Shown here one piece after another: positions 40,420-53,465 of a DNA stretch of 64,000 bases. The position numbers and the translations under genes are program-made. Each line of letters starts with the position of its first letter. Position 1 is the stretch's first letter. The DNA comes from Tetrahymena thermophila SB210 (taxonomy: Eukaryota; Ciliophora; Oligohymenophorea; Hymenostomatida; Tetrahymenidae): NCBI RefSeq assembly GCF_000189635.1, contig NW_002476355.1, positions 124,001-188,000 of the forward strand. The letters are read 5' to 3'. Below the pieces are notes generated by a model. It was not told the DNA's origin and ran no database searches. It saw nothing but the letters and a program-made list of their open reading frames with translations.

Positions 40420-41573
40420 TATTCTTAAAACATTTGAATTAAAATCTTAATTATTTATTTATCTATAAAAATAATACAAATAAATATAATAAATTTAACA
40501 TTCTTTCTTTGCCTTATTGTATGTATAATAAATCCTCAATTTATATCTCCTAAAAATTAAAATTTCTTTAAAAATTGTAAAAATTTATTCTAATATATTA
40601 AGATATGTACTAATATTTTAGAATATATACCATACAAATTCTATCTTATAATCATTTATAGTTCTATTTAAGCCTAAAAATGCTTTTTATTCTTAAAAAA
40701 ATAAATAAATAATTAAGTTTATTTTTAAAACAAAGATTGAAAATAGTAAAATAATTTTAAATAATGTGATTATTGTATTCCAGCGAATCATTTTATTTCA
40801 ATTTATATTTTGTTAATACTTTTAAGAGTTTAAATTCTTCAGCTCTTTTTTAATTTGATAATTAAATAATAAATTTTTTTATTTTCATGAAGAATATAAA
40901 GCTTAAAAATTAATCTTTGAAAATAAAAATTTTTTCTGAGAAAATATTTTTGAATTAAATAAAATTATTAATTGATTTATCAATTTTAAACAATGAAATA
41001 TTTTTTTTTAAATAAAATTAAAAATTAATTATATTTTATTTTATCAATTTGGAAATAAAAGTAAGAATAACGATAGTTTTGAGCTTAAATACTACCTTTG
41101 ATGGTAGAAATAAATAAATAATTATTTTTTAAAAGATGAAATGAATGAAAATAATATTTTTATTATTAATAGATTGGTCGCTCGCTGTCAGTCATTCTAT
41201 CTATCAATCTATAAATTTTCTACTTGTAAAATTGGGTTAAAATTAAGAAATAAATGAAATACATATAGAGCAAATTAAGATAAGATAAAATAAATGGAAC
41301 AAATTAAAAGAAAATCATTCAATTAGAAAGAGTTTATTGAATTCACTTTTGATCAATATTTAACAAATAACAAGGCTCTTTCTTTGTTATTTTGCTAGTT
41401 TGTTTCTTTATTAATTTATTTTTTGTTTATCTCTCTACTTAATTTAATTAAGATACAATTTCAAACAAGCAAGAAGCAAACGATATTAATACAATTAACT
41501 AATAAGATAAAAATTTTTCTATTTATATTATTAGAAATATATTCATTAATTACTAGTTTTTGAACAAGCAAAG
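40420..41573. other. Intergenic, no gene seen
   Basis: AT-rich spacer. Near 41170-41215 there is a slightly GC-richer patch with CTAT/CAAT units. No coding frame recognised; it should contain the PES1 promoter. Confidence 0.7.
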
Positions 41574-43687
41574 ATGGTCAAGAAAGTTATGAAAAATACT
41601 AGGGGCGAGGCCACCAAGTATATATCCAGAGCTAAAGCTATCAAGAAGTTATAGGTTAGTTTGAAGGACTTCAGAAGATTATGCATCTTGAAGGGTGTTT
41701 ATCCCAGAGAACCTCCCAAAAAGTTGTAAAAGTAAAACAAGACCTACTACCATTTGAAGGATATCAACTACTTGATGCATGAAAAGATTCTTAACAAGTT
41801 CAGAGAATTGAAAACTCACATGAAAAAGGTCATGAAACTCAAGGCTAAGGGTGATAAGACTAGACTTAGATTACTTTAGAAATAAAAGCCCACTTACTCC
41901 TTGAATCATCTTGTTAAAGAAAGGTAATCCTACTTTCCTCAATTTAAAATTAATAAATCAGAGTGATTGCAAAATCAGCAAAGTGTTTGTGAGTTTATAT
42001 CATTTTTATGTCAATGCAAGATGATATAAATGTTCACCAAACAATTAAGATAAAAAATGCTAATTTTTTTGTTAATTTCATTTAAAAATGATAAATTATT
42101 AATTAAAAACATAGATATCCTACTTTCATAGATGCCTTAAGAGATTTAGATGATCCTTTGTGCTTAGTTAATTTATTCGCAAGTTTCCCTGCCCATAAGG
42201 CTCTCGGTGTTCCTAGAGACAGCATCACCAAGTGCATTAAGCTTATGAGAGAATTCAATCTCTTCGTTATTAAGAGCAAGAGTTTAAGAAAGGTCTTTAT
42301 TTCAATTAAAGGTATCTACTACCAAGCTGAAATTGAAGGACAAAAGATCACCTGGATCGCTCCTTTCTAACTCCCTGCCGAATTACCTGCTGAAGTTGAC
42401 TATAAAGTTATGTTAACTTTCTTGGAATTCTATGAAACTTTAATCAAGTTCGTTAACTTCAAGCTCTTTAATTCTATCAACGTCAAGTACCCATTAGAAA
42501 TAAACAAATCTATTGAAGATTAGAGTTACTTCTCTTATTCTTCCTTTGTTCTCAAGCACAAGGATAGCCAATAAACTATTGAAAATGCTGAAGAAGAAAA
42601 CGAAAAATACGCTATTGATGACAAGTTTAAAAAAGACTAATAAATTTAAAAAATGACTAATGACAACAGCACCTCTTCTTTATTTAAGAACTGTGTTTTC
42701 TACCTCTCTTCAGAAGTTCCCAGACTTTCAATCGAATTTATAGTCCTCGCTTTCTCTGGTAAAGTTCACTGGGCTGGTGACGACTCTGAAGTCTAATGGA
42801 ATGACCCTTCCATCACTCACTTTGTTACTGATAGAGATCCTAAGACTCTCTAAATTATTAAAAATAGGTAAAAAATAAATAAATTTATTAAACAAATTTT
42901 GTGAATAAAAAAGATTCTTTCTTCTACTTAATTACTTACTTACTTATAAATAGATTTAAATTAATTAAAATTTAATAAAAATAGAGAATATATTCAACCC
43001 TAATGGATTTATGATAGCATTAATTCTGGAATTCTTTTACCTGTTGGTGAATATGCTCCTGGTAAGAGTTTACCTCCTCATTTATCTCCTTTCGTTGAAT
43101 ACAACGAAACTGAATACAAGCCTGAAAGACAAAAACAATTAGATTTACTTAAGGGTGTTGAGGCCGAATTAAATGAAGAAGATGAAGAAGATGTTGAAAT
43201 ATCTGAAGACGAAGATGAAGAAGAAGAATAAGTTGAAGAGGAAAATGAAGACGAAGATGAAGAAGAAATCGAAGCTGAAGAAAATGTTGAAGAAGATGAA
43301 GAAGAAGATATTGATGAGGAAGAAGAAGATGATGATGAAGAAGAAGAAGAAGTTGACGGTGAAGAAGAATTAGAAGAAGATGATGATGACGAAGAAGACG
43401 AAGAAGAAGAAATTAACTATGATGAAGAAAGTGACGTTGAAGACATTAAAAAGTAAGATGTTGAAGAATCAGAAAATGAATATGATCATGAAAAAGAATA
43501 ATAAAAGAAGGCTAAAAAGTAAATAAAAGAAACAAAAGAATAAAAGGAATTAGCTAAGGCTCTTATGACAAGAAAGAATAAAAAAATGTACGAATTGATA
43601 TAAAAATCTAAGCAAGATAAGTTATAAAAAGTAAAGGAATTACAAAAGAAGGCTGCCAAACTTAAAAATAAGGCCAAGAAAAACTGA
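41574..43687 (+). CDS. PES1: Pescadillo (PES1), 60S ribosome assembly factor
   Basis: Three exons, 601 residues: 41574-41923, 42115-42867, 42985-43687 (introns of 191 and 117 bases). The N-terminal pescadillo domain spans residues ~1-290: basic start [13 protein letters not shown], then [11 protein letters not shown], and [18 protein letters not shown] domain lies at ~307-400 ([11 protein letters not shown], then QWIYDS, whose Trp is the BRCT signature residue). An almost pure Glu/Asp run covers ~428-525 (bases 43165-43455), followed by a basic Lys-rich tail that keeps the family's [10 protein letters not shown] block. With BOP1 and WDR12, PES1 forms the nucleolar PeBoW complex needed for 27S/32S pre-rRNA processing. 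Codon use is stronger in G/C than in most neighbours, as expected of a highly expressed gene. Intron 1 is odd (see findings). Confidence 0.97.
43165..43455 (+). repeat. Acidic low-complexity coding repeat (GAA/GAT) in PES1
   Basis: Dense GAA, GAT and GAG codons encode an almost unbroken Glu/Asp tract of about 97 residues between the BRCT domain and the basic tail. Confidence 0.9.
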
Positions 43688-45421
43688 AATCTCTGACTTA
43701 TAAAAAATTTTGGTTAAATTAACAATAAATCCAAGAAAAAAAAATCAATCAATCAATTTATTTACTCAAACAATTATAAAATCAATTTAGTAACTTAAAA
43801 TACCATCAATCAATCGTTTTTAAAAGAGATGTTCCTTTAATAAGATAAAAACTAAAGGAAAAATCAATCAATAAATAAATGTGTTTCCGTGTTTGCTTTA
43901 AATGTATATTTGTATTATTAATTATCTTTTAAAAATGCTTGATTCAATTATTCAAAATGTCCCTTTTGTAAATTTATTAAAAAAAATACAATTCAACATT
44001 TTATTTTTTTAAAAGTATTTGTTAGAATTTTTTAAATACTAGAAATAATTCATTAAAATCCTTTATTTATTTATTTATTTATTTTAGTAAATATGAAAAA
44101 TGATTGAAGGATTTTTAAAAAATTAAATTTAGTTTGCTTATAATATTTTTAAAACCAACTCATTTTTAATTATTAAAGGAATTTATTAAAAGTTTAATTT
44201 AGCTATTTCTAACTCATTGATTTATTTACTTAAATAGATTTATTATAATCAATATTAAATATAATTATTTTTAATATTTCTTTTTATTTTGATGAAATTA
44301 ATTGGTTGTTTAAAACAAAAATAAATATTTAAATATTATTTTAATTGTAAAAAGTCATTTTATAAATATAATTAATTCGATTATTTGCTACATTTTCTTT
44401 GCCTTCTTCATTAGGATATAATATAAGCATTCAAGAAATATTTAATAGAGTTAGCGAATTATTTATTTATAAATATATTTGTCTAAAATTTCTAATTTAA
44501 TGTAAATAATAAATAAATTTATAAAATATTAAACTTTGTAGATTTAAATATTTTATTTATTTAACTAAAATTTCTTAAATTATTTATTAAATTTTTAAGA
44601 AATTAATTGTTTAAATAAAAATAATATTCATTCTTCAAAGTATTTTTTATAAATTTAATAATTTTTTTTGTAATTTTTAGAGAGAATTTATTTGTTTGTT
44701 AATTACTTTTTAAGTAAGAATTCTTAAAATATTTGATAGAGTTTGTGAATTATTTATTAATAAATATTGTGTTTGTAATTTTCAACTCACTGTAAATGAT
44801 AATTATTATTAATAAAAATGTTTAACTTATTTAATTTAAATATTTAAGTTATTTAATCAAATTTATATAATTAATTATTAAAGTAAATAAATTACTGTTT
44901 AATTATATATTTATGAAATTAATTATTTAAAAATAATTATAATTTTTCAAAATTCAATCTGAAAATCCAAAAATAAATTATATTTATTAGCAATTTATTG
45001 AGCCAGTTCAATTCTTTTTTGTTAGCTTTTATTTTGCTAGATAAATAAATGCATATTTGTTTATTAAATAAGGAATTAATATAATTATTCTTGAAGTATT
45101 TTATAAAGTTAGTAAATTATTCATCAATTAATAAAATTGTTTGTTATTTTTAATTTAATGCAAATATAACTTTCTAATTAACAAAACATTTATAATTTGA
45201 GAAAGAACAATCAATTGATTTAGTTCTATTAACTAATTAATTATCTTGATTTATCAAAAACATAATTTTTGTTACTATTTTTATAAATCCTAGTCTTTAA
45301 AAAATAAATTAGTTATTCTTAAATTTTGGAAAGATATTCCTAAAAAGAAATCTATTACAGCGAATTCAAGGGAAAAATAACTTAATTTAAAATAATTACT
45401 TTTTATTTAGAAAAAAAGGCT
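43688..45421. other. Intergenic, no gene seen
   Basis: The most AT-rich spacer of the window, full of TTTATT and AATTAA words with an (ATTT)n run near 44060-44085. No coding frame or RNA gene recognised. Confidence 0.7.
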
Positions 45422-48400
45422 ATGAATAATCATAAATTAGGAATAAATGAAGCTGAGAATAAGCTCTTACTTGAAGGTTTTGAATTTTCTCTATAAGAAT
45501 TAGTATAAAAAATAATGGATTATAAAGATAGATCAAACGTTAATTTATTTACAAAAATGAATTCTGATTATATCATAAGTGTAATGGGTAAAGATTACTT
45601 GCAAGAGTTAGAAAAAAAATTTGTTGATTCAGGTCATAAAACTATGGATATATTATAATTTATTTATACTTTCTTAAGTTTGATTCCTCACAATGAAGAG
45701 GAAACAATTTTTCTTACTTTAGGATTAATAGAGCTTTTTAAAAGTATTTGCGAGAATTTAAATATGGCTCAAGAAGTAAAATTTTCAGATATAACTACTT
45801 CGATATGTGATGTAATTAACTAACTAAATATTTTTAATTTATTCATTTAAGCAAATTTTGAATCGTAGATTTATGTTATCATTTATCAAGCTTTATTTTG
45901 TATAAAATATGTAAAATCCTTTGAAATTTATAATTATAATTATAGAGAGTAGCCATTCAGTTCGAAGATGAATATAAAATAAAAACAAGAAAATATCCTC
46001 CAGAAAGAAGATTTACAGAGCTCGTTGAGGGAAATCACGATAAAGCAAAAAAAATAGATTTTAGACCTCCTTTAGTTTATGAAAATAATCTACATAATTC
46101 ACTAAAAAGACTTCATAAAGGCAAGTTTAAGACTGATTCTACTTTCCACAATAAGCAGTCTATAAATCAGTATTATATAATTCACTTTTAAAAAATATAT
46201 ATTCTTCACAAAATTATTAAAATAATTTTAAATATATTCTTAAATTAAAATGATAGTTTCCATTTATTAATTAAATTTCTAATTATTTTATTAATTAATT
46301 CATATATATTAAATGATCAAAAAAGTGGTGTTTTTGCAAAGGAGATTAAGAAAGTAATAACACTAGATTCTCTTGATGATAAAATAGCAATTTATGATCT
46401 AAATTGTAACTTAGTTAAGCATATAAACTTAAAAAATAAGGAAGATGACTCAAAGTTAGATATAATCATATTTGGTCTTGCTTGGTCAGAGAGATAACAA
46501 AGAGTAATGCATTTATTCACTATCATTTAACAGAAAAATATATCCAGATAGTTCAATTAAAGCTATATTTAAATTACTATCTTATAACATAGATAAAGCA
46601 TATATATGCTCAGATTAATTTTAAGTCTTTTGTTCAATTTTTTTAAAGTAGATAAAAACTAAAGTTTTTGAATTTTATTCTATATTAGAAAATGTATTTA
46701 TTTAGTTATTTGTATTTTAAATTTAAAGATTGGTGCTGTGTTAAAGAATTTTACTATTAGCTTTTGGGATGCAATTGATGACTTTGAATTCGAAAAGAAC
46801 TTTTCAGTACATGGATATACCTAAGATTATTAAAATAATATATGGTATTTAGAAAAGCATGATATGTGGATTACAACAGACTCTAAAAATATGCTTTATT
46901 GCTGGGATATTGGAGAGGAGAGAACTAATTTTTAGCTTTCTACTTCTTTGATTTAAGGAGCAATTTTCTAGGTTCTTGAATTGCCTTAAATTGGATATTG
47001 TGCTGTTGGTTCGATAGATAAATAAGTTACAATATGGGATTTTTATAAATAATTATTGCTTTTTCAAATTGATGTCGGATAGGTAAAATTAATTTTTTGT
47101 GTCTTGTATAACAAATATAATTATATCAATTAAAAAGGTAGGAGTGCATTCGATTGCTTTTTCTAACTCGTTTTAAGTTTTGCTTACTGCTGGCTACGAG
47201 AATAATATTTAACTTTATACAATAGATGATGAATATCTTGATTCCACACTTATAGGTATTGATTGATCTTAATAATATAAATATTTATGGCTCAATTTAA
47301 TTAAATATAGGTAAATTGAGGGGACACAACTCAATGATAAGTTGCATTTAAGTGATTGAAAGTACACCTATGGTGATATCTGCAGATGATTTGGGTGTTG
47401 TTAGATTGTGGGATATTAGAAATTAATCTTGCATTCAGTCTTATGAGTGCAGTAATAGTTTTGCTTTATCAAATAATACAACTAAAAAAATGAATATTTA
47501 GCTGATTTTAGATATGTATTCAGAGGGCATGGTTGCCTTAATTGGAAGCAGGATAAATATAGTCAATTTCGATGAAAAAGAAGAAATCATAAAATCCTTT
47601 AATTAAGTTGAGAATCTTTTTGCTTTTAAAGTTGAAAACAATACAATTAGAGACGAATTGATTGTTTGCACTAGAAAAAACATTTAATTTTATGATATGA
47701 ATAATGGAATTTGTAAGTTTACAATAAATGGTTTGATGGATAACTCTTAAGATGAAATCACTGTTTTTAAATAAGTGTTTCAAGGATAGAAGTTTTTATT
47801 AGGCAATTAAAAAGGATAACTAAGTTTGCATAGCTATTAGCAAAATGGAGAAAGAATAAAATTTTTGAATAATCACACAAACGAAGTAACATAACTTAAA
47901 ATAGATTATGTAAACAAATTACTTATATCAGGTGGATGGGATTCAACCATAAAAATCCAATAGCTAAGTGAAGAAACTGTTGAGTTGAAAAGAAAAATAG
48001 AAAATGTTCACAATGAAAAAGTAATAAATAAATTAATTTTTTTATATAAAATAATTAAATTAAAAATCCATTTTTTAGCATAAAATAAACGAAATACAAT
48101 TAATCGATTTAAATTTTTATATGGATTTAATGAGAAATGACAAAAATTTCTTTGAAATAAGTTTGAATGATTGAAGAAAATTTAAGAATTTGATAAATTG
48201 TTTAATTATTTTTAATTTAGGGAATCAGTTTACTTGAAGTTTCTGTTTATCATAATGTAATATTTTCAGCTACTTAAAATTTGGAATAGATATGTATATA
48301 CGACTATGAATATGGGAGATTGCTTAACTATATAGAATTTAAAAAGAAAACTGAACCTACTGCTCTGAGTGTTATTTAAGGATACCCTATATTGATTGTT

Positions 48401-51400
48401 GCTACAAGTGAAAATAAAATATATTTCATACATTTTCAAAAAAAAGAAAATAAAGTTAAATTTGATTTGCTTGGAGTCATAAACATTGAGGTTTCTGAAT
48501 ACATATTTGATCAGATTGACAAGAATTTAAATATAAATGAAAACGATTTGTTCATTACCAAATAGGCTGATGATGAAAATCAATTCTTAAATCCAACTTC
48601 ATTCCAAATTAAAAATGAGTAATCTTATCACAATACTTCCAAAAGGTTAAATTAATCAATAGCTTAGGTTAATAATAACACTGTATTAACTGATATATTT
48701 AATCCAAATGAAACATAACAAAGAGTGAGTCTTTAACTTGATCAAATCAATAGCATAGAGCATCCTTCTAGTGGTGAGGCGTCTACGAGAACATAAAATG
48801 CCGATAATAAAAATTATAAAAAAATTGTTAAAAACGAAACATTAGAGAAAGAGTAATAAGTTTCAATAACAAAAATTCTGCCAGATTTTTAATTCAATGA
48901 GTAAAACGAATTAGTTGTTGCTAAAATATATTGTGCAAATACTAAGGGACATTTGATAGCATTTGATTTAGAAAGTAAATAAATAAATATTCATTCAGTT
49001 TTAAAATATATTCTGAAATTATTTTTTTATCTGTAGAAATGTTTAAGTATTATGATAATTTACAGTATTAGCCTCATTCTAATACCAGAATGAATTACAA
49101 TCCTCACAGAAATAGCAACGAAGATTTCAAAGCATCTTACAAAAGGTTAAGTAATCCACCTAATAGATTCTCTGAACAGACATAGTTAACAGATTAATTT
49201 TAAAAAACCTAGAAAATTTTAAGCAGTGATCAGCATATTTCATATTTTATTAATAGATTTATTTTTAAGAATATTTAAGCCCACAAAGATGTTATAACTT
49301 CAATAGCTTTTTTAAATGGTGATAAAAATGCTATAATGACTTCAGGTTAAGATTATTATGTAAAGGTTTGGGAAACTTAAACTTTAAATTAGCTTTGCTC
49401 TCTGAATATCAATCATCCTCTTCCAATTTAATGGGATTACAAATGTGATCACAACAAAAAATCTTAGAAAAAAGTTTTGTTTGCGCTAAGAATTATTGAT
49501 CTACTAAACAAGTATGAAAAATATTAACAATTAAAATTAATGTAAAATTTTTAATTTAAAGAAAATATAGCTCTGATTTATCTCGAAAAGAGCAGAACTA
49601 AACGAAAATACTCAATTTTCTAAAGAAGCTCATGGGTATTTAAGGTAGAAAGAGGAGAATGACTAACATGTTTGACTAAAATAATTAAGAAAAAGGTAAT
49701 TAATTAATTAATTACTATTTTTTTTGTATTCTATTTTGACTGAAATTCTATTTACAAGATGGAGTAACGATAGAATAAGAATATGAATTAGAAAAGTAAT
49801 AAGATGAAAAGAAAATGCTTTTGTCTGAATACTATAGCCCAAAAGATATAAAATATGAAGAAATTAAGAATTTTTACAAAAGTGAGTTACTTGGACCTTC
49901 TTTGAAGCGTTTAGAAATAAATAAAAGAGTAGCGATAGCATAACAAATTTGGAAGAAGCCTAAGCTGACAAAAGAGGAAGAAGAAAGGGAAAAAATAAAA
50001 AAAGTACTTGATTTTCACGTTAAAAGCGATGAGAGAGAAACAATAGCTAATTTTTTAGATCCTAACTTCAGATCTTAAGTTATAAAGCAAGGCTTTCATT
50101 TTGAAGAAGACTATTCCCGATTTACTTAAAACCTCCAAAATAAAATAGAATTTTACGAATATAATGCTATAAAGAAAGCAAATAAACAGTTGAAAACTTA
50201 GAATTCAGGAGTCAGTGTGTAGCTCTAAAGCAGTGCAAAACTTCAAGTCCCTTAAAGCGGTAAAAGATAAAATACTTAGAGTTCTTAATAAAATCAAATG
50301 AACCACACTTCGCGACCATCACTTCTAACAGAAAATTCTAATGCTGAACAAAAAATACCATCAGTACTTAATTTAAATACTCAAAAAAGAATGAGTTTTT
50401 TATACAAAAATAGCCAGACTCAGGCATAGCTGTAAATGAAGTATGATGCTAACAAAAGAAAGCAATCATTAATGCTTCAAACAGAAAATCAATAAAAAAC
50501 ATAAATTTAAAATAATAATAATAATAATCCAAGTAATAGTATAAATAATATTAATAACTAGCCTAATAAATTTGGGTAAAATGTGGTTGTACAAGCATTG
50601 TCACCTATTGTGAAAGAACCCACTAACTTCGACAATATTTTGCATAAATATACAAATTCTCCATAAGTTGTTTAAAAGAAAAATATCTTTATTTTTCCAG
50701 TAAATAAAAAAATTATTATTAAAAATTATATTTTTAACTTAAAAAATTGAAAATATTTAGGAAGATTAGGAAACGAAAATAAGAGTTGATGCTTTTCCTT
50801 AAACAGTAGCTAAATTTCAGCACGCTTTTAATTCAAGTGGAAGCGAAGATTATGATCAAAATTTATTAGGAGCATAAACTGCATATCCCCACAATAATAA
50901 GAGTTCATTTGGGCAGAATTCAGACTTGAAAAATAAAAAAAGTTAAGATTTTTATAAATATGCATAGGAAAAATAACTAATTGGAAATAGTAATTTAAGC
51001 ACTCAAGGATAATCAATAAATTCTAACGGAAGTGCTTCTTAAATTGTTTCAGCTTCAACTAATAAATTGCATTAAATACTAAATGGAATTAATTCAAAGC
51101 TTATGAAGTCTAAAAAAATAGGAAACTAAAATAATTATAGTTACGTTCTCTGTACAACAAATAACGATAGACCTTAAAATACAAAATCGTCATTAGACTA
51201 TGAAATGATAAAAAAGACTGAGGAAAATCCTTTTTCTTAGTAGTCATCACAAAGAAGTTTAGCTAAAAAAAATAATATAATTAACAATCTTTTTACAAAA
51301 GCAAATTTAGGAAATAATGTTTCAACTTCGTTAAATGAGCTAAAGAGTTTTAATTTCCAGGGGTCTTTCCACATCGATAAACCATCAACCCATAAAAAAT

Positions 51401-51528
51401 AATAAAATAACAATACTCTATACCCAAGTTAACCAAATTAAGGAATATCTGAAAATTATAGCAGCTTTTAGTTTAACAAGCTGAATAAAAGCAGATAAAG
51501 TTTACCTTCAATAGTCCCAAAAAAGTGA
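45422..51528 (+). CDS. Large WD40-repeat protein with EF-hand-like N-terminus (WDR49/WDR64-like)
   Basis: Eleven exons, about 1,714 residues: 45422-45910, 45946-46169, 46326-46503, 46729-47082, 47138-47255, 47311-48020, 48221-48974, 49037-49511, 49562-49695, 49759-50699, 50761-51528; every junction phase agrees. Residues ~1-230 are helical, with a degenerate EF-hand-like pair and the block TLGLIELFKSICENL. WD40 blades follow in two groups: ~240-700 (for example LTAGYENNIQLY, VVRLWDIRN, LLISGGWDSTIKI) and ~1020-1060 (IMTSGQDYYVKVWET). A charged helical segment (~1150-1260) and a long Asn/Gln/Ser-rich tail close the chain. Order and spacing recall WDR49/WDR64-type proteins found in ciliated organisms; an axonemal role is inference. 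Intron 45911-45945 is only 35 bases. Intron 46170-46325 is a multiple of three without TGA. Confidence 0.87.
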
Positions 51529-52615
51529 TTTTAATTAATATCTGAATTGATAACTACTTATTTATCAATGCATATACAGCATTATAAATTATTTATTTTA
51601 ATTTAAAAAGCATTTATTTGTATTTTAACAAACTAATTTTATTTATTTTTCAAAATTGCAAAAATTATTTTATTTTTTGTATTAAATAAATAATAATTAT
51701 TATTATGATCTTAAACTATTCAAAAAAATTGGTTGTCCTAAGTGATAAATTCAAAAAATTTAATAAATTAAAATTAATTTTAAGATGATTTATTAAAACC
51801 ATTTTGCAGCTGCTGTTTGTTTTTAATCTCTATTTAAAATATAATAAACAAAAATTAGCTCATTTGATCATTTTTGATAATATGAAAACAGGTCGTCAAT
51901 TATAGATATTAAATATAATTTATTTTTAACAACTTTTAAGATAAAAGAGAAGTATTTATTATTTTTTTATTGAATATTTAAAATAGCAATTCAATAAATA
52001 ACAAAGCAAATTTATCTATTAATTTAAATTAGTTTTTGAATAAACTGTAATATTACTTATCTAATGAATTTTATGTAAATTTATCTATCAACTTTAAAAA
52101 CTGTTTATTCAAATTATTTTTTGTATTTAATTTTTTATTAACGATGAAGGTTTTTTGTTATATTTTATCATATAATAAATCTTTATTTATGAATATTGTT
52201 GTACTAATTTTTTTTTTTACATTTATTTGCTTTGTTAAGAGTTAATTAAAAAAATAATTAAAACTAATAAGCTAATTAATAGCTTTCATAACTTATAAAA
52301 TGTAAATTAATGATGAGCTTTTTTACATTTATTTAAAATATATTTCAATCAAAAATTAAATAAAATCAATTTTCATTGTTATTTTCTATTAAATTTTCCT
52401 TTTTATTTTACAAAAATGAAACAAAGGAAGTAACTCTCAATTGATGATGAGATTTTGGTTGATTATAAACTTTTTATTAGTTTGATATAATTAATAATTA
52501 ATTGTTAGGAAATCTTAAAAAAGTTTCAATTATCTTCTTTCTTTAGAAACAATTTCAAGCGGATTAGCACAAAATAACAACAGAAAAAAATATTACAATT
52601 TCTATATTTAAAAAA
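51529..52615. other. Intergenic, no gene seen
   Basis: AT-rich spacer with no coding frame. It should contain the promoter of the zinc-finger/microexon gene. Confidence 0.7.
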
Positions 52616-53416
52616 ATGGGAGACAGAGATTTTAGAAAGCAATGCTTATAATGTAAGCGTATGATTCCTCAATTGCATGTTTGCATAAGTTAATCTTGTG
52701 AGGAGAAGTTTATGACATTGATTTGCGAGTAATGTCATAAAGATATTCATGATCATCAAAAGATCCATGAAAAGAAGGATAACGTGAAGCAAATCAGTCT
52801 AGACGAATTTCTTCTATAGATTGAAGGCATGATAGATAGACAAAACTAAATAGAAAAGGAAGGAAAAAGCGAAGACATTTTAAATCTTGTTAGCTAAATA
52901 AATGATTCAGTTAATACAATTGATGATATTGTTAGCAGATTATAAGGGGTAAAAAGCAATTTGTTAACCATCAAAGAGTAAGTCTCAAATCCCTCTGCAT
53001 AGGCCAAAACAATCCATCAGAATTTACAAATTTAAAGTTCTTCAAGTTATCAATAAATTATTCAAAATTTACAATAATTAAAAGGTTTCGCCTAGTTTGA
53101 GGATAACACATTAGTGTTGAAGGATTTAAAGCAAACAAATATTGTGCATGAAGTTGCTCAAACTTAAACTAGAGTCAACAATATATTATAAATTTTATAA
53201 CAATCCTCTTAGTAGACATAATAACAGTAGCAGTTGACAAAGGATGCACTCAAGTCATAGGCAATCGAAAAGGTTAATCAACATATCAAGCAACTCAACC
53301 TGAATATCTCCGTAAGATAGATAAATAACTTTGATGCTTTAAAAATAATTATTAAAATTAACAAATAGTTTAATTCATTTGTAAGTTTCTTAGAGATTTC
53401 GCATTTAATAAATTGA
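52616..53416 (+). CDS. B-box-like zinc-finger, coiled-coil protein; probably exon 1 of the microexon gene
   Basis: Read as one exon, ATG 52616 to TGA 53416 gives 266 residues. A canonical donor (GTAAGT) at 53381 ends codon 255 in phase 0. The better model therefore stops the exon at 53380 and splices into the microexon array at 53466. Residues 10-51 form a cross-brace zinc module: Cys10/Cys13, Cys23/Cys28, Cys37/Cys40, His45/His47/His51, as in B-box fingers. A Gln-rich coiled coil (~60-240) follows, with heptad-like leucines and a poly-Gln patch near 53220. The layout (finger plus coiled coil) is that of TRIM-like proteins without the RING. The finger is probably a protein-interaction module. 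The C-terminal domain would be encoded by the microexons and a last exon. Start choice: first ATG after the AT-rich leader. Confidence 0.82.
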
Positions 53417-53465
53417 AAAATTCTTAGCTAATTAATTAACTAACATTAATTCACCAATTTAATAG

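Noticed and set aside
42158-42370. Standard-code ORF inside PES1
   Set aside because: This is a fragment of PES1 exon 2 bounded by Gln codons read as stops, not a separate gene.
43173-43373. Lys/Met-rich ORF
   Set aside because: Shadow frame of the Glu/Asp tract of PES1.
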